This document shows positions 1 to 6,812 of a stretch of 12,512 nucleotides of DNA, piece by piece. Made by a program: the position numbers and the translations under genes. Source of the stretch: CALBPI01 sp039187375 (GTDB lineage: Bacteria > Pseudomonadota > Gammaproteobacteria > Steroidobacterales > Woeseiaceae); NCBI GenBank assembly GCA_039187375.1, contig JBCCZN010000070.1, forward strand, positions 1-12,512, written 5' to 3'. The notes below the pieces were generated by a model that had not been told where the DNA came from, did not search any database, and saw only the letters and a list, made by a program, of their open reading frames with translations. The first letter of the stretch is position 1. Every line of letters begins with the position of its first letter.

Positions 1-99
1 GCTAGAGCTGCGGCCGACGCAATCGCTGGCTTGCCACCATCCACTTACCGAGATGCCTTGGCAGCCATCGCTGATTTTTCAGTGGCCAGACGTTTTTAA
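1..99 (+). CDS. ispB: C-terminal end of polyprenyl (octaprenyl) diphosphate synthase, IspB-like; 5' end outside window
   Basis: Frame 1 is open from base 1 to a TAA at 97-99 and encodes 32 residues ending in YRDALAAIADFSVARRF. This matches the usual C-terminal ending of IspB-type long-chain polyprenyl diphosphate synthases, where an LPPS-x-YRDAL segment leads into a short AxxAVxR tail. The full enzyme would make the side chain of ubiquinone or menaquinone from farnesyl diphosphate and isopentenyl diphosphate. The Asp-rich catalytic motifs lie upstream of the window, so the assignment rests only on the tail and on the neighbouring tRNA-Pro, an arrangement I associate with gammaproteobacteria. 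The stop codon is 3 nt before the mature tRNA, so the two are probably transcribed together. Confidence 0.6.
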   Translation, partial: ARAAADAIAGLPPSTYRDALAAIADFSVARRF

Positions 100-102
100 G
101 TT

Positions 103-179
103 CGGGGTGTAGCTCAGCCTGGTAGAGCACTGTCTTCGGGAGGCAGGGGCCGGAGGTTCAAATCCTCTCACCCCGACCA
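103..179 (+). tRNA. tRNA-Pro (anticodon CGG)
   Basis: A complete 77-nt cloverleaf can be read. The acceptor strands CGGGGTG (103-109) and CACCCCG (169-175) pair fully. The D arm is GCTC/GAGC. The anticodon stem CTGTC/GGCAG encloses the loop TTCGGGA, with anticodon CGG at 137-139 reading the proline codon CCG. The T arm GGAGG-TTCAAAT-CCTCT follows. Discriminator A176 and CCA 177-179 are encoded in the DNA. A terminator follows about 20 nt later. Confidence 0.97.
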
Positions 180-199
180 ATTTCGGCATTAAGAATATT

Positions 200-230
200 T
201 CTCTCTCACCCTCGTGAGAGAAATTTTTTT
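200..230 (+). terminator. Rho-independent terminator after tRNA-Pro
   Basis: An 8-bp perfect stem, TCTCTCAC (202-209) with GTGAGAGA (214-221), closes a 4-nt loop and is followed by AA and seven T residues (224-230). It should end the ispB/tRNA-Pro transcript. On the opposite strand the hairpin lacks a good U tract, so it is at most a weak stop for the minus-strand operon that ends at 265. Confidence 0.85.
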
Positions 231-264
231 GATGGCGAGTTTGGGCGGACATTGGAGCCGATTT

Positions 265-915
265 TTATCCTGGAATCACCCTGCCGGTGCGTTGGCAATA
301 ATCGTCATACTGCGCCCCGAAGCAATCCCGCATCATCGCTTCTTCATACGGCACACGAACGAAATACAAGATAGCGAAAGAAATGGGGCCGGCAAGCCCA
401 GCAATCCAATTTTGTACCAACAAAGGCTGCGGAAGAAATATCAACCAGATCGCGGCATACATTGGATGCCGAATTCTTCGATAAACGCCTTCCGTGATTA
501 GCGTTTGGTCTTCACGCAACTCAGTGGTGGCGCTCCAGTTGGCGCCCAAATCTGCATGACTGCGCCAAAACAACCACAGACCAGGTAGCAACAACGCCAC
601 CGCAATAATCAAGACCCACAGCGGGAGCCGATAATCGGCAAACTCAAGCAAGCCAAATGCCAAATGCAACATCGGCAGGAACGTCCCGCCAATAGCTACG
701 AGCACCAACAAAGCGGCCTCCATTGAGGTTGACCGTTTTTCCTGGATCTCATTCTGTGCGCTACGCTTAGCAAACGGTGCACGAATAGCACTGATTCCAA
801 ATGCCATTACCAACCAAATCAACGAACCGATGCCGTTGATTTGCCAGCGTGAGATCACAACGACCGCCAAGGCCAATCCAACCAGATAAAACAGCGCTGT
901 TGCGACTTTCTTCAC
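265..915 (-). CDS. Isoprenylcysteine carboxyl methyltransferase / phospholipid methyltransferase-like integral membrane protein
   Basis: This 216-residue membrane protein has about five hydrophobic segments (roughly residues 2-22, 27-45, 66-89, 97-117 and 154-176). Its C-terminal half carries the ICMT/PEMT-type methyltransferase signature: GVYRRIRHPMYAA at about 143-155, a second conserved stretch RVPYEEAMM at about 187-195, and the ending YDDYCQRTGRVIPG. In this superfamily the Arg-His-Pro and Glu segments bind S-adenosylmethionine at the membrane surface. The natural substrate of bacterial members is usually unknown and I do not propose one. I chose the GTG at 915 because a G-rich ribosome-binding stretch (AGGAAGGGGGAGG) lies just before it. 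The frame remains open to a TTG at 948 overlapping the kinase stop, a less likely start. It is the last gene of the operon. Confidence 0.8.
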   Translation of the reverse strand: MKKVATALFYLVGLALAVVVISRWQINGIGSLIWLVMAFGISAIRAPFAKRSAQNEIQEKRSTSMEAALLVLVAIGGTFLPMLHLAFGLLEFADYRLPLWVLIIAVALLLPGLWLFWRSHADLGANWSATTELREDQTLITEGVYRRIRHPMYAAIWLIFLPQPLLVQNWIAGLAGPISFAILYFVRVPYEEAMMRDCFGAQYDDYCQRTGRVIPG

Positions 916-944
916 CGCAAGCCCCTCCCCCTTCCTATCTCTAG

Positions 945-3563
945 TCAAGCAACCTGACCGAACACCAACTGTTGCGCATTCTCCAATAAATCGTCCTGCG
1001 TAAAGGGTTTGGTCATGATCTTGTAATCACCACTAACCGGTTCGGTGTAACCGCTCATGAGCAAAATCGGCAAGTCCAGTGCCTGCTCATGGATCCAGTC
1101 GAACAGACCGAAACCATTGACACGCCCAGGCATACGTACATCCGAAATCACCAAATCGTAATCATGGGGTTGTTCAAGCTGACGAATTGCAGCTTCGCCG
1201 CTGTCGACATGAGATACCTCAGCACCAAGGTGGACGATCATCGACTCGAGCGCCTGCGCCAAAATCGCATTGTCTTCGACAAGCAAGATCTGCAACCCTT
1301 TCAAACCCTGCCGACGTAGCGTGGGTGCAGTACGCACCGGTGCTTTCGCCGTCGTTTGCGGGAAACTCAAGGTCACTACCGTGCCAGAGTCCGGCACGCT
1401 GCTAATATCAATGGCACCGCCAGACTGACTGACAAAACCGTGCACCGAACTTAAGCCCAAACCGGTGCCTGAATCGGCTTCCTTGGTAGTGAAAAACGGC
1501 TCGCATGCCTGCGCAACCTGCTCCTCTGTCATACCAACACCATCATCGGTGACAACGAAATCAACCCAACGCTTATCGTCGGTGTTTCGCTCATCGACCT
1601 GCAGTGTAATCGTGCCACCAATCGGCATCGCATCAACAGAATTACGTAACAGATTGAGCAAGGCTGTAGTCAGCTGACTTCTATCGAGCATCAGCGCCGT
1701 ATCGACTGCCGTGGTATCGCTCAAATCAAAAGAAATACGTCCATCGACGGCAGCGTTTAATAACGTAGACACTTCCGATAAATAGTCGCTGACGTTGATT
1801 GTCTCAGCCTCCAGTGACTGACGTCGGGCATAGGCGAGCAACTGACGCACGATCGACTTGGCCGCACTTAGTGCCTTGTCGGCACCTTGCAGCAGTGAGG
1901 TCTGAAACGCCGACAGCTCGGCATCACGCATATTTTCATTGGAAATACTGACAACCTGTAGGAGATTATTGAAATCGTGGGCGACATTGCCGGTCAGCTT
2001 GCCCAGTGCTTCGGTGCGCGCCTTGTCGGCCAGCGCCAACTCCAACCCTGCTTTCGCCTCCATCTGCTCTTTTAATGCGCGCGTCTGCTCCTCAACCTGT
2101 TCAGTGAGTTGCTTGTTCAATTCGCGTTGACGCATGCGCAGCCTGCGATCAAAGCGACGCCGGATAATAGTCATAATAACCAACACACCGCCGACAGCCA
2201 CTAACCCGGCGATGATGAGTACAAATAAACGCTGGCGCTCAGCGGACTCGGCACGTGCCGCAGCTGCACTGGCCTCCGCTTCGCTTGCCGCCGCCTGGGC
2301 CGCGAGAATTTCCCGACTCTGGTTGAGTCGCGTGACCTCCCGCTCCTGTTCGCGTGCCTCTCTCTTGGCGTCAAAATAGCGGGCGTTTTGCTCTACAGCA
2401 CGACGCTCTCGCTCATCCTGCTTGCGAATCAACGCCTCGAATTTCGCTAGCGTCTCGGTGTCATCGGCCCGTCTCAAATCCGAGTTGATTTCAAGCTGCA
2501 ACAGTCGCTCCTGCCGCAAGTCTGTCAGCTGTTTGGCTTGTGCCGCATCACGCAACAGAGCATCCGCTGCATCGACATTGCCCAGCGCCAGTTCTGTCTC
2601 AGCCAACATCATTTTAGCTTCGGCCTGTTCAATCTCGGATACGGAGAGATATTTGACCGCGGTCTTGGCTGCGTCTCTGGCTTCCTCCAGCCGACCGGTT
2701 TTCAGCAGTGCGCCGGCAAGATACTCCCATGCGTTGCGCGCATTGATCGGCGAGCTGTTTTGGTAGGTTTCGATGAACTCACGCAGTTTTGGAATGGTCT
2801 CTTCCTGATAGCCGAGTACGCCCTCCAACTGCAACGCATGCAATCGCACGGACAACGCCAACGCGGGATAATCACCAGACGCCTCAAGCTGTTGCAGCTC
2901 GGGCTCGACCCGCTCAATCCAGGCTCGCGCATCCTGATAGAGCTTTTGTTCTATCAACGAAACAATGAGATTGTTTGCCGCTCCGATCGTGGTTGTGGCG
3001 TCACCCTTGCGCTGAGCTTCATCAATCACATCCTGCATCTGCTCGATGGCCTCGATGATACGCCCAGCGGTGAACAGCCCGGTTGCGTAATTGATCCGAA
3101 CGCGGGAAAAAATAATCGGATCGATCGTGTCACTGCTGCCAAACTCACCATCGAGCAATTGGTGATAAAGATCCAGGGCTTCCGCATTGCGTCCTGCAGC
3201 CAACATCATGCCTGCGCGCAGCGACTCCAGCCCGACCACCTCGGACGGCGAACCCTGCAGCTCCCTGGCATGACAGTCATTTGCAACGCGTAGCGCTTCG
3301 CGCGGCTGGGAAGACAAATAGTAGGCGAACGCATGGTAGCTGCAGGCGCGCAGTGCCAACGCATCCAGCCCATCCCGTGCAACCCGCGCATTGATGGCTT
3401 CCGCCAATGCGACCGCGTATTCCGGTCGATTGCTGCGCGGACGATCCAGCAAATCAGTCAATTGCTGCACAGACATCGAATCCACATCCGGCATGTTGGA
3501 CTGCGCGAGTGCAACCGCACTCGCGCCAGCCAGGCAGAAAACCAGGATTCCAAACGCTCTCAT
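945..3563 (-). CDS. Membrane-bound hybrid histidine kinase with extracytoplasmic TPR sensor and C-terminal receiver
   Basis: The protein has 872 residues. The start is the ATG at 3563, whose ATGA overlaps the stop of the preceding gene and opens a clear signal peptide (MRAFGILVFCLAGASAVALA). A helical TPR-like region (about 30-380) follows, then a charged and alanine-rich coiled coil (about 380-445) and a single membrane span (about 446-468). This puts the repeat domain outside the cytoplasm. The second coiled coil (about 470-520) leads to the phospho-acceptor box NVAHDFNN with His529. The ATPase domain shows the N box (Asn641), DDGVG (from Asp673), FFTTK (690-694) and GTGLGLS (699-705). A receiver domain ends the protein, with the acidic pair near 763-764, phospho-acceptor Asp808 in ISDVRMPG, Ser837 and Lys852. 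No Hpt domain or output response regulator is encoded nearby, so its partner must be elsewhere. All catalytic residues are present. Confidence 0.93.
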   Translation of the reverse strand: MRAFGILVFCLAGASAVALAQSNMPDVDSMSVQQLTDLLDRPRSNRPEYAVALAEAINARVARDGLDALALRACSYHAFAYYLSSQPREALRVANDCHARELQGSPSEVVGLESLRAGMMLAAGRNAEALDLYHQLLDGEFGSSDTIDPIIFSRVRINYATGLFTAGRIIEAIEQMQDVIDEAQRKGDATTTIGAANNLIVSLIEQKLYQDARAWIERVEPELQQLEASGDYPALALSVRLHALQLEGVLGYQEETIPKLREFIETYQNSSPINARNAWEYLAGALLKTGRLEEARDAAKTAVKYLSVSEIEQAEAKMMLAETELALGNVDAADALLRDAAQAKQLTDLRQERLLQLEINSDLRRADDTETLAKFEALIRKQDERERRAVEQNARYFDAKREAREQEREVTRLNQSREILAAQAAASEAEASAAAARAESAERQRLFVLIIAGLVAVGGVLVIMTIIRRRFDRRLRMRQRELNKQLTEQVEEQTRALKEQMEAKAGLELALADKARTEALGKLTGNVAHDFNNLLQVVSISNENMRDAELSAFQTSLLQGADKALSAAKSIVRQLLAYARRQSLEAETINVSDYLSEVSTLLNAAVDGRISFDLSDTTAVDTALMLDRSQLTTALLNLLRNSVDAMPIGGTITLQVDERNTDDKRWVDFVVTDDGVGMTEEQVAQACEPFFTTKEADSGTGLGLSSVHGFVSQSGGAIDISSVPDSGTVVTLSFPQTTAKAPVRTAPTLRRQGLKGLQILLVEDNAILAQALESMIVHLGAEVSHVDSGEAAIRQLEQPHDYDLVISDVRMPGRVNGFGLFDWIHEQALDLPILLMSGYTEPVSGDYKIMTKPFTQDDLLENAQQLVFGQVA

Positions 3564-4564
3564 GCCTCGTGGTGCTCCTTGAACGCAGCGACGGTCTCTT
3601 CCGCCATTTTCGGCTTTTCGAATTCTGCGATATGACATAACGCATCCCCTTCGTACACCAGCGGCAATTCTGTCCTGCCGATTACGATGCCTGGATGCGG
3701 CGAAATCACCGCGTGCTGGTTAGCACCGACAGGGTCGGAAATCGTGGCCACAGTATCGCCCCGACGCACACGTCTGCCAAGTTCTGGCAAAGCGATGACA
3801 ATGCCGCTTTGTGGCGCCCGGATCCAAGCGCTGTCAGTGGCGACGACCGGCTCGACCACTTTGGGCGGTGTGCGAACCGGCAACATACCCATGGCGCGCA
3901 TCACACGCAGAACGCCTCGCACGCCGCTACGAATACTGATTTCATCGAATCTCAGCGCCTCACCCGCCTCATAAACCAACATCGGTATGTTGTTGTCGGC
4001 AGCAAACGCCCTGAGTGAACCCTCACGATTGGGCGCGTTGACAATAACGGGTGCGCCGAATGCCGCCGCCAGTCTGCGTACTTCGTGATTATCGAAGGTA
4101 GCGCGGATTTGTGGCAGGTTACTCCGATGCACTGCGGCGGTGTGCAAATCAATGCCGCAATCGGACTGAAGTAGGATCTCACTGACAAAAATATGAGCCA
4201 GTCGCGAGGCCGCCGAGCCTCCTTGGCTACCCGGAAACGAACGATTCAGATCCCGACGATCGGGCAAATAGCGCGACAGGTTCATAAAACCCAGTACGTT
4301 GACTATGGGTACCGCGATCAGTGCGCCGCGCAACCGCTTTAAACTGCCATGCGCCAGCAATCGGCGTACGATTTCGACACCATTGATCTCATCACCATGC
4401 AACGCGGCACTCACGAACAAGGTTGGGCCGGGTTTTTTGCCGTTCACGATCTCGACCGGCATGCTGGTTTGCGCGTTGGTGTATAAGTCAGTGATCGGCA
4501 ACTCAAAAGCGCGCCGCTCGCCGGCCTCCACCGATACGTCACCGACCTTGATTGTCTTCGCCAA
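3560..4564 (-). CDS. Succinylglutamate desuccinylase/aspartoacylase-family zinc hydrolase (AstE/AspA-like)
   Basis: This 334-residue protein belongs to the M14-like AstE/aspartoacylase family. Visible catalytic features are the zinc-binding HGDE (His56, Glu59), substrate-binding RDLNR (104-108), the third zinc-ligand region DLHT (His141), and a likely catalytic Glu199 in YEAGE. The C-terminal quarter (about 245-315) has a beta-rich, biotinyl/lipoyl-like look, ending in the EGD segment typical of these longer homologues. The family removes acyl or amino-acid groups from small amide substrates. Here it sits beside a RimK-like ligase, so a glutamylated product is an attractive substrate (inference). 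It starts with TTG at 4564, one base after the ligase stop; the first ATG is codon 35 and would remove conserved sequence. Its stop overlaps the kinase start as ATGA. It is unlikely to be AstE of arginine catabolism, because no other ast genes are present. Confidence 0.88.
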   Translation of the reverse strand: MAKTIKVGDVSVEAGERRAFELPITDLYTNAQTSMPVEIVNGKKPGPTLFVSAALHGDEINGVEIVRRLLAHGSLKRLRGALIAVPIVNVLGFMNLSRYLPDRRDLNRSFPGSQGGSAASRLAHIFVSEILLQSDCGIDLHTAAVHRSNLPQIRATFDNHEVRRLAAAFGAPVIVNAPNREGSLRAFAADNNIPMLVYEAGEALRFDEISIRSGVRGVLRVMRAMGMLPVRTPPKVVEPVVATDSAWIRAPQSGIVIALPELGRRVRRGDTVATISDPVGANQHAVISPHPGIVIGRTELPLVYEGDALCHIAEFEKPKMAEETVAAFKEHHEA

Positions 4565-4565
4565 G

Positions 4566-5471
4566 TCAGCCCTTGCCCTTGGTCTTGGTACTGCCCTTGA
4601 CCGCCGTTTTTTCGATGAACTGGATGATCTGGGCCGCTACATCTTTCTGCGTCGCAGCCTCAATACCCTCAAGGCCGGGCGATGAATTGACTTCCATGAC
4701 GACCGCACCGTGATTGGAGCGAAGGATATCGACACCGGCAACGTTCAATCCCATCACCTTGGCTGCGCGCACAACCGTCGAACGCTCCTCGGGGGTAATG
4801 CGCACCAACGAGGCGGTACCGCCGCGATGCAGATTAGAGCGGAACTCACCATCCTTCGCCTGGCGCTTCATCGCCGCCACCACCTTGCCACCGATCACGA
4901 AGCAACGAATATCGGCGCCGCCTGCCTCCTTGATAAATTCCTGCACCAAAATGTTGGCATTGATGCCACGAAATGCCTCGATCACACTCGCGGCCGCCTT
5001 GCGTGTCTCCGCTAGCACCACACCCACGCCTTGCGTGCCTTCAAGCAATTTGATCACCACCGGGGCACCACCAGTCAGGTGCAACAAATCATCAGTATCG
5101 TCCGGTGAGTGGGCAAAGCCCGTCACTGGCATGCCAATGCCACGCCGGGACATGAGCTGCAACGAACGCAACTTGTCGCGCGAGCGGCTGATCGCAACCG
5201 ACTCATTCAGCGAGAACACACCCATCATCTCAAACTGTCGCACCACAGCGGTCCCGTAGAACGTGACCGAACTGCCGATGCGCGGGATCACCGCATCGAA
5301 GCCTTTTAGCGCCTCGCCTTTATAGTGAACCGCCGGCTTCATCGTCGCGATATTCATATAACAACGTAAATGATCGATCACCTGAACCTCATGCCCACGC
5401 TCATTACAGGCCTCAACCAGGCGACGGGTTGAATAGAGGTTCTTGTTGCGAGACAAAATACCGATCTTCAT
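4566..5471 (-). CDS. rimK: RimK-family ATP-grasp alpha-L-glutamate ligase
   Basis: At 301 residues it matches RimK of E. coli (300) in length and starts with the typical MKIGILSRN. RimK adds glutamate residues to the C-terminus of ribosomal protein S6 and can make poly-alpha-glutamate. The ATP-grasp core is intact: a nucleotide-binding Lys141 in VIKLLEGTQGVGV, the DIRCFV strand near 187-192, Arg203 and Arg211 in the substrate region, and the metal ligands Asp248, Glu260 and Asn262 (MEVNSSPGLEG). The tail is Lys/Gly-rich (KGSTKTKGKG). The ATG at 5471 forms an ATGA overlap with the stop of the upstream protease gene, which implies translational coupling. Whether S6 or another protein is the target cannot be read from this window, since rpsF is not here. 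Confidence 0.93.
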   Translation of the reverse strand: MKIGILSRNKNLYSTRRLVEACNERGHEVQVIDHLRCYMNIATMKPAVHYKGEALKGFDAVIPRIGSSVTFYGTAVVRQFEMMGVFSLNESVAISRSRDKLRSLQLMSRRGIGMPVTGFAHSPDDTDDLLHLTGGAPVVIKLLEGTQGVGVVLAETRKAAASVIEAFRGINANILVQEFIKEAGGADIRCFVIGGKVVAAMKRQAKDGEFRSNLHRGGTASLVRITPEERSTVVRAAKVMGLNVAGVDILRSNHGAVVMEVNSSPGLEGIEAATQKDVAAQIIQFIEKTAVKGSTKTKGKG

Positions 5472-5899
5472 GAACGTCGCTTCCTTTTGCCTTGCAGATA
5501 ACTCGCAGACGGATCGACGACGATTCTATCGGTCATTGCCGATCTGCCCAACAACATGCGAAAACGCATGTCATCACGGCGCGTTAGCGTCATCTCGACA
5601 CGCCAACGCATCGAAGCGATCTGCAGGCTCGTCGCAATCACATAACGCTCCTCTGCCACGCCACTGGAACTTTTTACCGCTCTTTGATCAATCAATGGTG
5701 CCGTGCAGTACACCGGCTTCGCGCCCGGCTTTGAAATCACGCTGAACGCAACCTGATCAGCCGACAGTGGCTCGATGTCGACCGCGTGCAACGCCGACGT
5801 ACGTGCACCGGTGTCCACTTTGGTCTTAATGGCCTCGACAGACAAGTCGGGCAGTGCCACCCACTCGCGCCAACCCAGTGTCAAAACGCGCCGCGTCAC
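5468..5899 (-). CDS. Retropepsin-like aspartic protease (PF05618 family, often named ATP-dependent zinc protease)
   Basis: This small protein (143 residues) carries the retroviral-protease-like active-site motif KVDTGARTSALHA with Asp29-Thr30-Gly31, and a later hydrophobic-Gly strand MLLGRSAM that usually completes a retropepsin fold. Such single-domain proteins would act as dimers. Members commonly lie beside rimK-like ligases. The rimABK operon of Pseudomonas has been described as including a protease that acts with RimK, but I recall that from memory and cannot confirm that this gene is the orthologue. The 'zinc protease' label of the family is historical; I see no HExxH motif. The start is GTG at 5899, inside a GTGA overlap with the upstream stop. 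The C-terminus is strongly basic (QGKRKRRS). Periplasmic export is not indicated. Confidence 0.87.
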   Translation of the reverse strand: MTRRVLTLGWREWVALPDLSVEAIKTKVDTGARTSALHAVDIEPLSADQVAFSVISKPGAKPVYCTAPLIDQRAVKSSSGVAEERYVIATSLQIASMRWRVEMTLTRRDDMRFRMLLGRSAMTDRIVVDPSASYLQGKRKRRS

Positions 5900-6759
5900 G
5901 ACGCCTCATCAACAATCGGATTGCGCAACACACCGATCGCGGATATTTCGACCTCGACGCAATCACCGTGACACATATAAATCGGCGGCTTGCGTACATA
6001 GCCCACACCTCCAGGCGTGCCGGTGACGATGAGATCGCCAGGCTCCAACTGCGTGAAGCCCGATATATAGTGAATTAACTGTGGGATGCTGAAGTCCATG
6101 TCGGCGATCACCGCCGATTGCAGCACCTTGCCATTCAATCTTGTCACAAGCGTGGCTGCGCGAATGTCACCGACGCTGTCGGCGGTGACCATCCACGGCC
6201 CGCAGGCACCACTGGCGTGGAAATTCTTGCCCGGGGTGAATTGCGAACTGTGCCGTTGATAGTCACGCACACTGCCATCGTTAAAACAGGTGTAGCCTGC
6301 AATGTAGTCCTCAGCATCACGCTGATCGATATGGCGACCTTGCTTTCCGATGATAACCGCCAGTTCGCCCTCATAATCGAAGTGTCGTGATGCACTCGGT
6401 GCAATGATCGCCGCCTCGTGACCAACCTGGCTGTTCGCAAATCGCGTGAACAGCGTCGGATAGTCGACCGGCGCGCGCCCGGTCTCCTCTCGATGAGGCG
6501 TGTAGTTCAAACCGACGCAGATTATTTTTTGCGGCTCGGGGATGACAGGCAGAAATGTCACCTCACTAAGCGCAACAGTTGGCGAACTCGCAACCGCGTG
6601 ATCGATCTTGCGGTAAAGCTGGCCATCGGCCGCACCGGCCAACAATGAGCGCAAGCTTGGATATCGCTCGCCGAGCACAGTGCTAATAATTGCGATCCCG
6701 TCGTCCTCGACAACCCCGTAGACCGGCTGCGATCCCAACAGACAACTGGCCAGACGCAT
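5896..6759 (-). CDS. Fumarylacetoacetate hydrolase (FAH) family protein
   Basis: This 287-residue enzyme shows the FAH-superfamily catalytic fold. CVGLNYTPHREETG (81-94) leads the domain. The metal-binding acidic residues appear as YEGELAVIIG (Glu130, Glu132) and NDGSVRDYQ (Asp161). GKNFHASGACGPW and GDLIVTGTPGGVGY (241-254) complete the site. Family members hydrolyse or decarboxylate 2-keto acids or ring-cleavage products (fumarylpyruvate, acylpyruvates, 2-hydroxyhepta-2,4-diene-1,7-dioate); the exact substrate cannot be decided here. The ATG at 6759 has GGAA 6 nt upstream. The stop overlaps the start of the protease gene (GTGA), so it is physically the first gene of the rimK-type operon although no metabolic link is obvious. 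It lies 53 nt after the photolyase stop, and I saw no convincing promoter in that gap. Confidence 0.9.
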   Translation of the reverse strand: MRLASCLLGSQPVYGVVEDDGIAIISTVLGERYPSLRSLLAGAADGQLYRKIDHAVASSPTVALSEVTFLPVIPEPQKIICVGLNYTPHREETGRAPVDYPTLFTRFANSQVGHEAAIIAPSASRHFDYEGELAVIIGKQGRHIDQRDAEDYIAGYTCFNDGSVRDYQRHSSQFTPGKNFHASGACGPWMVTADSVGDIRAATLVTRLNGKVLQSAVIADMDFSIPQLIHYISGFTQLEPGDLIVTGTPGGVGYVRKPPIYMCHGDCVEVEISAIGVLRNPIVDEAS

Positions 6760-6812
6760 AACGTGTTCCGTAAAACGACCACTCCTTTGGTAAGCCTAAC
6801 CGACTGACTGCA

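Noticed and set aside
2134..3293. Long plus-strand open frames antisense to the histidine kinase (for example 2538-3293)
   Set aside because: They lie opposite a gene with complete kinase motifs, have Ser/Arg/Cys-heavy composition, show no recognisable domain and have no ribosome-binding site. They are shadows of the real frame.
5468..5899. Zinc metalloprotease activity implied by the family name
   Set aside because: No HExxH or similar zinc motif is present, while a retropepsin-type DTGA motif is clear.
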